Positions 1 through 5,059 of a stretch of 5,059 nucleotides of DNA are shown piece by piece. Positions within the stretch are counted from its first letter, which is position 1. Every line of letters starts with the position of its first letter. A program made the translations under genes and the position numbers. Source of the stretch: Deltaproteobacteria bacterium (GTDB taxonomy: Bacteria > Desulfobacterota > DSM-4660 > Desulfatiglandales > Desulfatiglandaceae); contig JABGPV010000338.1 of the NCBI GenBank assembly GCA_018644785.1, positions 1 through 5,059 on the forward strand, in the 5' to 3' direction. The notes under the pieces are model-generated. The model did no database searches and was not told the origin of the DNA. It saw nothing but the letters and a program-made list of their open reading frames with translations.

Positions 1-915
1 GACCGGGTCCAGATTGCCGTGGGGTACGGCATATGGACTGCCGGCATCAGCTTTCAACTGGGCTGCGAGGCCTTTGGCGCCATGGCTGTTCCGGTGGGAC
101 CCGGAAACCTGGACATGCAGTGCCAGTTCCTGGTGGATTTTAAGAGCACGGTCATGTGCTGTACCGCGTCCATGGGCCTGTTGATGGCCGAAGAAATTCA
201 CCGTCGCGGCATCAGGGAACAAATTGCACTTAAGAAAATGATTTTCGGGTCGGAGCGGGCCAGCGATGCCATGCGGGACCGGATTCAGACCCTTCTGGGT
301 GTGGAACATATGTTTGACATCCCCGGCATGACGGAACTTTATGGTCCGGGTACGGGGCTGGATTGTTCCTATCACACCGGCATACATTACTGGGCGGATT
401 ACTATATCCTGGAGATTCTGAATCCCGATACCTTGGAACCGGCCCCTACAGGTGAAATCGGCGAAATGGTGGTGACGACGCTCAGCAAAGAGGCCGTGCC
501 GCTGATCCGATACCGAACCCGGGACCTCACCCGGATGATTCCGGGGCGTTGCCCCTGTGGTTCCGTCCTGCCAAGGCACGACCGGTTGCTGGGACGCTCC
601 GACGACATGATCATTTTCAGGGCCGTCAATATCTATCCCGGCCAGGTGGATCACGTGTTATCCGGCATTGAAGGGCTCGGCAGTGAATACCAGATTATTG
701 TGGACCGCAAGGAAGACGGTCGGGACTACATGCGCATCAAGGTTGAAGGGGCCCAAGGTGGAGACGCAACTCAGTTTGAGGACTTGGCAAACCGGATTTC
801 CCGGGAAGTCAAAAAACAGATCATGGTGAGCGCCGGGGTGGAGATAGTGGCATACGGCATCCTGCCGCGGTCGGAGAGAAAGAGCCAGCGGGTGTTTGAC
901 AACCGGGAAGAATAA
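1..915 (+). CDS. Phenylacetate-CoA ligase-type acyl-CoA synthetase (PaaK family), 5'-truncated by window edge
   Basis: The frame is open from base 1 to the TAA at 913-915, giving 304 residues. PaaK-family ligases are about 430-450 aa, so roughly the first 130 residues, including the Ser/Thr/Gly-rich AMP-binding loop, lie upstream; the ATG at 19 is internal. Landmarks, numbered from base 1: GMTELYGPG at 109-117 (adenylation motif, compare YGLSEVMGPG in E. coli PaaK), GEIGEMVVTTL and then YRTRDLT at 171-177 (ribose-binding Asp175), a CPCG motif at 184-187, and GRSDDMIIFRAVNIYP at 198-213 (hinge and start of the mobile C-terminal domain). The family converts an aryl or aryl-acetic acid, ATP and CoA into the CoA thioester, AMP and PPi in the cytoplasm. 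The family call is secure. The substrate is unknown; phenylacetate, indoleacetate or another aryl carboxylate are all possible. It lies 14 nt upstream of a molybdenum hydroxylase and is probably co-transcribed, suggesting it activates the substrate or a product of that pathway. Confidence 0.93.
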   Translation, partial: DRVQIAVGYGIWTAGISFQLGCEAFGAMAVPVGPGNLDMQCQFLVDFKSTVMCCTASMGLLMAEEIHRRGIREQIALKKMIFGSERASDAMRDRIQTLLGVEHMFDIPGMTELYGPGTGLDCSYHTGIHYWADYYILEILNPDTLEPAPTGEIGEMVVTTLSKEAVPLIRYRTRDLTRMIPGRCPCGSVLPRHDRLLGRSDDMIIFRAVNIYPGQVDHVLSGIEGLGSEYQIIVDRKEDGRDYMRIKVEGAQGGDATQFEDLANRISREVKKQIMVSAGVEIVAYGILPRSERKSQRVFDNREE

Positions 916-918
916 TAC

Positions 919-922
919 GGAG
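919..922 (+). promoter_or_regulatory. Shine-Dalgarno for the FAD/FeS subunit gene
   Basis: GGAG ends 7 nt before the ATG at 930, within the 14-nt gap after the ligase stop codon. It supports this start, and the translated N-terminus (MKRYAYYQPKSLDEAF) matches the usual beginning of CoxM-type FAD subunits. Confidence 0.75.
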
Positions 923-929
923 AGAACGG

Positions 930-2381
930 ATGAAACGTTACGCATATTACCAGCCCAAAAGCCTGGATGAGGCCTTCGGGTTGATGAAAAAATACGAAGG
1001 ACAGGCCCGATATGTGGCGGGCGGTACCGATGCCATGATACGGGTTAAACAGAAACTCTGGCAGCCCGAAGCCCTGATTTCCCTTCGATGGATTGAAGAA
1101 TTGTGCGGGATCAAGAAAACCGGGACTTTTAAGGCCCGGGGCCTGAGATTCGGCAGTATGACCCTGTGGCGGGAGGTTGAAACGAATTCCTTTGTGCAAA
1201 AACACCTACCCGCCTTGGCGGAGGCCGCAAGCCAGGTGGCCAATCCCCAGATTCGGAATGTGGCCACTTTGGGCGGAAACCTCTGCAATGCGGCGCCTTC
1301 GGCTGACGGGGCCCCGCCGTTGATGGTGATGGAGGCGGTGTTGACCATTGCGGGTCCGGATGGTGTAAGGGATGTGTCCATTTTGGATTTTTTCCAGGGT
1401 CCAGGGCAGCACTGCATGGGATCTGCCGAGGTGCTGACAGCGATCACCATTCCCGAGATGCCAGTGCACACTGGCATGGCGTTTCTCAAATCCGGCCGGG
1501 TGAGCCAGGACATTGCCCTTGCCAATGTGGCGGTATGTGTGCAGATGGAGAACGGGGTTTGTATAAAGTGCCGTGTTTCGGCCGGGGCCGTGGGGCCCGT
1601 ACCCATGAGGCTTCAGGGTGTGGAAGCCTTTGCAGAAGGAAGAGAGATCACATCGGATCTGCTTCTGGAAATCCAGGATAAGGCAGCCGGTGAAGTGACC
1701 CCCATCACCGATGTGCGATCCACCGAAATTTATCGCAGAACCGTTACCGGCGTAATGGTGAAACGGGCATTGGAGCAAGCCCTTGAACAGATTAAACAGA
1801 AAACCGAAAATCAGGATGTTGCCGTTTCCGACAGTGAGACGAGCCATATGGATCGTGCACAACCCACTGTGGGGCTCTACGATTCCCCCCTTCGAAAGTT
1901 GATCCGTTTCAATTTGAATGGACATGATGTGGAAGCTGAAGTGGCAAGCCATAAGAGGCTTTCAAATGTTTTGCGGGACACCTTCGGATTTACCGGGACC
2001 AAGGAAGGTTGCGGCCAGGGGGAGTGCGGTGCCTGTACGGTTCTGGTGGATGGGGAAAGTGTTAATTCATGTCTCTACCCCGCATTTGAAGTGGATGGGA
2101 AAACCGTAACCACCATTGAAGGCCTTGTGGGTGAGGGGAACCGATTGGATCCCATACAGGCGGCGTTTGTGGAAAACGGCGGGATTCAATGCGGTTTTTG
2201 TACTCCCGGCATGATTATGAGTACCAAGGCCATGTTGAAACAAAACCCTCACCCAACGGAAGAAGAGATTCGAAAAGGTATTTCCGGAAATCTCTGCCGG
2301 TGCACCGGGTATGTGCAGATTGTTGAGTCCATCAAGCAGGCGGCTTTGAAAGATGAAAAGGGTGAGGAGGTGCGAATATGA
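930..2381 (+). CDS. Molybdenum hydroxylase FAD-binding / [2Fe-2S] fusion subunit (CoxM-CoxS type)
   Basis: This 483-aa protein joins two subunits that are often separate. Residues 1 to about 285 are the FAD-binding subunit, with AGGTDAM at 30-36 and ATLGGNLCNAAPSAD at 112-126, the two FAD-contacting loops, followed by a CoxM-type C-terminal domain. Residues of about 284-323 form a hydrophilic, Gln/Glu-rich linker. Residues of about 324-475 are the iron-sulfur subunit: a plant-ferredoxin-like [2Fe-2S] site (C361, C366, C369, C381) and a helical-domain [2Fe-2S] site (C421, C424, C456, C458). All eight ligands are present, and Q420 sits in the usual QCGFCTPG context next to the Mo cofactor. Electrons should pass from Mo through the two clusters to FAD and then to an unknown acceptor. 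The order FAD then FeS follows the coxM-coxS-coxL gene order and is opposite to XdhA-type fusions (FeS then FAD). The extra [4Fe-4S] loop of 4-hydroxybenzoyl-CoA reductase HcrB is absent. No signal peptide is seen, so it is cytoplasmic. The stop overlaps the next start. Confidence 0.95.
   Translation: MKRYAYYQPKSLDEAFGLMKKYEGQARYVAGGTDAMIRVKQKLWQPEALISLRWIEELCGIKKTGTFKARGLRFGSMTLWREVETNSFVQKHLPALAEAASQVANPQIRNVATLGGNLCNAAPSADGAPPLMVMEAVLTIAGPDGVRDVSILDFFQGPGQHCMGSAEVLTAITIPEMPVHTGMAFLKSGRVSQDIALANVAVCVQMENGVCIKCRVSAGAVGPVPMRLQGVEAFAEGREITSDLLLEIQDKAAGEVTPITDVRSTEIYRRTVTGVMVKRALEQALEQIKQKTENQDVAVSDSETSHMDRAQPTVGLYDSPLRKLIRFNLNGHDVEAEVASHKRLSNVLRDTFGFTGTKEGCGQGECGACTVLVDGESVNSCLYPAFEVDGKTVTTIEGLVGEGNRLDPIQAAFVENGGIQCGFCTPGMIMSTKAMLKQNPHPTEEEIRKGISGNLCRCTGYVQIVESIKQAALKDEKGEEVRI
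2364..2371 (+). promoter_or_regulatory. Strong Shine-Dalgarno for the Mo subunit, inside the preceding gene
   Basis: GAGGAGGT ends 6 nt before the ATG at 2378. It is embedded in the last codons of the FAD/FeS gene. The ATGA overlap (2378-2381) plus this near-consensus site implies coupled translation, suited to equal production of the two subunits. Confidence 0.85.
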
Positions 2382-4816
2382 GCCAGTTTAGTTTTATCGG
2401 TACGGAAGCCCCCAGGCCCGATGCCCCGGACAAAGCGGCCGGAAAGGCCATGTATATCCATGATATGACGCGCCCCGGAATGTTGTACGGCAAAATTAAA
2501 TTCAGTGATCGTGCCCATGCGAAAATCAAACATATCGATACGTCCAGGGCCGAGAAGTTGCCGGGGGTCCGGGCGGTTATTACCGGCTATAATACACCGG
2601 AGATCCGAATCGGATTCATCAAGGATAATTTTGCCCTGAAACGGGACAAGGTCAGGCAGTTCAGGGATGAAGTGGCGGCCGTTGCGGCAACGGACCCGGA
2701 CATTGCAGCGGAAGCCATTGATCTTATTCGGGTGGAGTACGAGGATCTTCCGGGCGTTTTTACGCCCACGGAGGCCCTTGAGATAGATTCGCCCATCGTC
2801 CATGAAACGGATCTTAAAGGACGGCCCAAGGCGGATAACATCGTTCCGATGCCGTGGAAATTCGAAACCGGTGACGTCCTAAAGGCCAGGGATGAAGCCG
2901 CTTATGTGGTGGAGGAACATTATACAACACCGCTGATACAACAGTCCTGCATGGGGACCGCCGGCTGCATTGCGGAGTTTGATCTCCAGAGCAACCTGAT
3001 CATCCGCACCAAAACCCAGATCCCTTTTCTGGCCCAGAACGATTTCAATCAGGCCCTCAGGGATATGGGTCTCAAGGGGAAAAAAAGCAGGGTCATTGTT
3101 CCCACCCTGGGGGGATCGTTCGGTACGGGTCTGGACACCCACAGCTATGAATTCATCTCCATCCTTCTGGCGTATAAGACCGGCAGGCCGGTGAAAATCG
3201 TCTTGAGCCGTGAAGAGGAATTTACGGCCCTGTCGCCCCGTCAGCCCACGGAAACCCATATTATCCAGGGGTGCGACAAAAACGGCAAAATGGTGTTGCG
3301 GGACATCCGAATGATTCTGGACAACGGGGCGTACACGTCCTGGGGCGCCACCACGCCCAGTGTCATGATGGTTCCCGCCTCTTCCATTTACCGGGTGCCC
3401 AACGTGTTTTTTAAATCAACCATTCTTTACACCAACAATACATACTGTCAGGCCATGCGGGGGTACGGGAATCCACAGGTGGCCTGGGCCATGGAAAGCA
3501 ACATGGACCAACTGGCTGAAGCGGCCGGCATTGACCCCTTTGAATTCAGGAGAATCAACAGCAACATCCCCAATGAAACCACCCCCATGGGCCTCAAGGT
3601 TTCCACCTGCGGCATGAAGGAATGTTTGGACTCGGTGGCTGAAAAGCTGGACTGGAAGTCCATTTGCGGAAAGAGCGATCTGAAACGCGGGTCAGCCAAT
3701 GTGTGTACTACCCTTGTGGGAAGCACACCGGCAAAAGCACGGGGTGTGGGCATGGCGGCCCTGTTTCATGTGGGCGGTTCCGGCCGGGTATACCGGTCCG
3801 ACGGCTCCGGCATCATTTTAAAGATTGATGACTTCGGAGACGTTTCCGTGGTGTCCGGTGGTGTGGAAATGGGACAGGGGTTTGATTCGGCCCTGGCCCT
3901 GGCCACGGCGGAGGCCCTGGGGGTCACTGAAGACCGTGTGAAAATTGTAACAGGCGACACGGCCACCTGCCCCTGGGATGTGGGGACCCACGCCAGCCGG
4001 GGGGCCTTTACGGCATGTAATGCCAGCATCATGGCGGCTGAAAAAGCCCGGAAAAAGATCTTTGAGATGGCCAGTGAGCATTTTATGCTCCGCGTCAAAA
4101 GTCGCATGAAAAGGATGAAACGGAAGGACCCGGATTTTGAGATCCCCGATCTGGATTACGAGACCATTTTCGATCCTTCCGATTTCGACATGAAAAAAAA
4201 CCGCATTTTTCTGAAATTGGAACCTGATGACCCCGATCTTCACGTGACCCTGGAAGAGATCCTCCGGGCTGCCCACTACAAGGAACAGGGAACCATGGTC
4301 ATCGAAGAAGCCTTTTACGATCCGCCGAACCAGATGCTGGATCCCCGGACGGGTCGTGGCAACATGAGTTCCACTTACATCGTCGGCGCCCAGGGAGCCG
4401 TGGTGGAAGTGGATCTTGAAACGGGAAAGGTGGATATCCTGAAAGTGGCGGCAGCCCACGACGTGGGCCAGGTGTTGAACCAGCAAACCATCAAGGGGCA
4501 GATTTACGGGGCCCTGGCCCAGGGGATCGGGTACGCCCTGTCCGAAGAATATAAAACCCATGAGGGGCGCAATCTGAACCCCAATTTTCTGGATTACAAA
4601 ATTCTCTCGGCCCCGGATCTCAATTTTCCCATTGAGATTGATTGTATCGAGACCCACGATAAAACGGGTCCTTTCGGTGCCAAAGGGGTGGGTGAACCGG
4701 GGCTGGTGCCCACTGCGCCCGCCATCGGCAATGCGGTGTATGATGCCATCGGCGTTCGTATTCGGGACCTGCCCATCACGCCCGAGAAAATAATGGCCGC
4801 ATTGAATCAAAAGTAG
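2378..4816 (+). CDS. Molybdenum hydroxylase large subunit, molybdopterin-binding (xanthine dehydrogenase / HcrA / CoxL family)
   Basis: This 812-aa catalytic subunit should bind molybdenum with a molybdopterin-type cofactor (probably the cytosine dinucleotide in bacteria) and hydroxylate or reduce an aromatic or heteroaromatic ring. The N-terminal a/b hammerhead domain covers about residues 15-130 (DKAAGKAMYIHDM near the start). The Mo-binding domains follow: TKTQIPF with Q214, GGSFG at 245-249, AMRGYG at 359-364 (R361 matches the substrate-side Arg of xanthine dehydrogenase), EMGQG at 497-501, THASRG at 537-542, and GAKGVGEPG with E773 as the expected catalytic glutamate. Form I CO dehydrogenase's AYxCSFR loop is absent. 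The position of xanthine dehydrogenase's purine-binding Glu802 appears to be Leu252, so a purine substrate is unlikely. Oddities: a QQSCMG segment (188-193) where most relatives have a conserved His and Glu, and about 30 extra charged residues near 570-607. There is no Tat or Sec signal, so it is cytoplasmic. It pairs with the overlapping upstream FAD/FeS protein. Family and subunit role are secure; the substrate is not known. Confidence 0.95.
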   Translation: MSQFSFIGTEAPRPDAPDKAAGKAMYIHDMTRPGMLYGKIKFSDRAHAKIKHIDTSRAEKLPGVRAVITGYNTPEIRIGFIKDNFALKRDKVRQFRDEVAAVAATDPDIAAEAIDLIRVEYEDLPGVFTPTEALEIDSPIVHETDLKGRPKADNIVPMPWKFETGDVLKARDEAAYVVEEHYTTPLIQQSCMGTAGCIAEFDLQSNLIIRTKTQIPFLAQNDFNQALRDMGLKGKKSRVIVPTLGGSFGTGLDTHSYEFISILLAYKTGRPVKIVLSREEEFTALSPRQPTETHIIQGCDKNGKMVLRDIRMILDNGAYTSWGATTPSVMMVPASSIYRVPNVFFKSTILYTNNTYCQAMRGYGNPQVAWAMESNMDQLAEAAGIDPFEFRRINSNIPNETTPMGLKVSTCGMKECLDSVAEKLDWKSICGKSDLKRGSANVCTTLVGSTPAKARGVGMAALFHVGGSGRVYRSDGSGIILKIDDFGDVSVVSGGVEMGQGFDSALALATAEALGVTEDRVKIVTGDTATCPWDVGTHASRGAFTACNASIMAAEKARKKIFEMASEHFMLRVKSRMKRMKRKDPDFEIPDLDYETIFDPSDFDMKKNRIFLKLEPDDPDLHVTLEEILRAAHYKEQGTMVIEEAFYDPPNQMLDPRTGRGNMSSTYIVGAQGAVVEVDLETGKVDILKVAAAHDVGQVLNQQTIKGQIYGALAQGIGYALSEEYKTHEGRNLNPNFLDYKILSAPDLNFPIEIDCIETHDKTGPFGAKGVGEPGLVPTAPAIGNAVYDAIGVRIRDLPITPEKIMAALNQK

Positions 4817-4840
4817 GGGCAACCCCCCGTGGTTGCCCTT
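4815..4840 (+). promoter_or_regulatory. GC-rich hairpin immediately after the Mo subunit stop codon (attenuator or weak terminator candidate)
   Basis: GGGCAACC (4817-4824) is perfectly complementary to GGTTGCCC (4831-4838), with a 6-nt loop. The stem can extend by a G-U pair (4816/4839) and an A-U pair (4815/4840), so it begins inside the TAG stop. Only three T follow (4839-4841), too few for a strong intrinsic terminator. Partial termination, mRNA processing or 3'-end protection of the hydroxylase message would fit better than full termination, because a well-placed gene follows 60 nt later. The pairing is seen directly; the function is inferred. Confidence 0.5.
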
Positions 4841-4864
4841 TGAACCCCACGTGGTTGCCCTTTG
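4821..4864 (+). repeat. Two-copy 22-nt tandem repeat in the intergenic spacer
   Basis: Copy 1 (4821-4842) and copy 2 (4843-4864) are directly abutting and identical at 21 of 22 positions; the only difference is C4827 versus A4849. Each copy contains CGTGGTTGCCCTTTG. The A in copy 2 makes a perfect 8-bp palindrome, CCACGTGG, at 4847-4854. The pair fills most of the 60-nt gap and ends at the first G of the following Shine-Dalgarno. It may be a slippage duplication, or a pair of protein- or RNA-binding sites two helical turns apart. Confidence 0.9.
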
Positions 4865-4868
4865 GAGG
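4864..4868 (+). promoter_or_regulatory. Shine-Dalgarno for the hydantoinase A-like gene
   Basis: GGAGG ends 8 nt before the ATG at 4877 and selects that start. Its first base is the last base of the second tandem repeat copy, so changes in repeat number would move the hairpin relative to this site without destroying it. Confidence 0.85.
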
Positions 4869-4876
4869 AAGCCTGC

Positions 4877-5059
4877 ATGTCTGAAAAAATATACCGGCTG
4901 GGCTGCGATATCGGCGGCACATTCACCGATGTGGTTTTGGAACATGACGGCGGTCAGGAGCGTCTGAAGCTGTTGACGACGCCGGCGGCGCCGGAAAGTG
5001 CGGTTCTCGAAGGCATAGACACGATCTTGCAGCGCTCCGGCGTGAAGGCATCGGATGTC
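4877..5059 (+). CDS. Hydantoinase A / oxoprolinase family protein (HyuA-like), 3'-truncated by window edge
   Basis: Only the first 61 codons are present, of an expected 650-700. The N-terminus carries GCDIGGTFTDVVL (residues 9-21), the glycine-rich phosphate-binding motif of the actin-like ATPase fold that opens HyuA, oxoprolinase and acetone/acetophenone carboxylase subunits. A KLLTTPAAPESAVLEGI segment follows (about 37-53), matching the family's usual K-x-x-(S/T)-T-P-x-x-P region. Members use ATP to activate a lactam or cyclic amide carbonyl for hydrolysis, or a ketone for carboxylation, usually together with a HyuB partner encoded next door; such a partner would lie beyond base 5059. Next to a Mo hydroxylase, lactam opening after ring hydroxylation is a reasonable role, but ketone carboxylation cannot be excluded from this fragment. 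The start is set by the GGAGG site and by the fit of the motif near the N-terminus. Confidence 0.88.
   Translation, partial: MSEKIYRLGCDIGGTFTDVVLEHDGGQERLKLLTTPAAPESAVLEGIDTILQRSGVKASDV

Noticed and set aside
19..21. ATG at 19 as the true start of the CoA ligase
   Set aside because: The frame is open upstream to base 1 and encodes family-like sequence; starting here would remove the essential AMP-binding loop.
1206..1952. A 248-codon minus-strand open frame opposite the FAD domain
   Set aside because: It lies entirely antisense to a clear FAD-binding subunit, has low-complexity His/Gly composition and no recognisable motifs.
3446..3469. Form I carbon monoxide dehydrogenase large subunit
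   Set aside because: The loop reads TYCQAMRGYG, not AYxCSFR; Cys357 is four residues before the Arg, not three, so it does not match the Cu-ligating cysteine.
930..4816. 4-hydroxybenzoyl-CoA reductase (hcrABC)
   Set aside because: The Mo subunit resembles HcrA, but the FAD domain lacks the cysteine-containing [4Fe-4S] loop diagnostic of HcrB, and the C-terminal catalytic motif is GVGEPG, unlike the KEASEG form of HcrA.
4815..4841. Strong intrinsic terminator ending the operon
   Set aside because: The stem is good but only three T follow, and a well-formed ribosome binding site and gene begin within about 35 nt. Partial attenuation at most.
3818..4945. A 375-codon open frame on the minus strand opposite the Mo subunit gene
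   Set aside because: The plus-strand frame here carries several conserved Mo-hydroxylase motifs; the antisense product is His/Phe/Gly-rich, resembles no family and has no convincing ribosome binding site. It is a shadow caused by codon bias.

Overview
The window is a compact run of four genes, all on the + strand, and reads as the interior of one operon. It holds the end of a phenylacetate-CoA ligase-type acyl-CoA synthetase, two genes for a molybdenum hydroxylase of the xanthine dehydrogenase / 4-hydroxybenzoyl-CoA reductase superfamily, and the first 61 codons of a hydantoinase A / oxoprolinase family protein. Spacing is tight: 14 nt between genes 1 and 2, a 4-nt ATGA overlap between genes 2 and 3, and 60 nt between genes 3 and 4. 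No promoter is evident inside the window, so transcription probably starts upstream of base 1. Nothing supports an RNA gene, insertion sequence or CRISPR array.

Organism: moderately GC-rich DNA with strong GGAG-type ribosome binding sites and a cytoplasmic aromatic-activation and Mo-hydroxylase gene set. This fits an anaerobic Gram-negative bacterium, and a sulfate-reducing desulfobacterial type is my best guess. That is an impression from gene content and protein style, not from a marker gene.

Layout. Bases 1-915: C-terminal two thirds of the CoA ligase, whose N-terminus and P-loop lie off the window. Bases 930-2381: a single polypeptide joining the FAD-binding (CoxM-like) subunit to the two-[2Fe-2S] (CoxS-like) subunit, in that order. 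Bases 2378-4816: the large molybdopterin-binding subunit (CoxL/HcrA-like). Bases 4817-4876: an intergenic spacer with a 22-nt tandem duplication, a GC-rich hairpin and a strong Shine-Dalgarno. Bases 4877-5059: start of the HyuA-like protein.

How they may work together (inference): Mo hydroxylases add a water-derived oxygen next to a ring nitrogen. HyuA/HyuB-type enzymes open lactams using ATP or carboxylate ketones. PaaK-type ligases make aryl-acyl-CoA thioesters. The same three functions occur in anaerobic indoleacetate degradation by denitrifying Aromatoleum/Azoarcus (oxidation to oxindole acetate, ATP-dependent lactam hydrolysis, CoA activation). The window is therefore a candidate N-heteroaromatic (indole-type) degradation locus, but its substrate cannot be fixed from sequence alone. 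The most unusual points are the FAD-then-FeS fusion, the altered Q-x-H-x-x-M-E-type segment and roughly 30-residue charged insertion in the Mo subunit, and the tandem repeat/hairpin before the hydantoinase gene.
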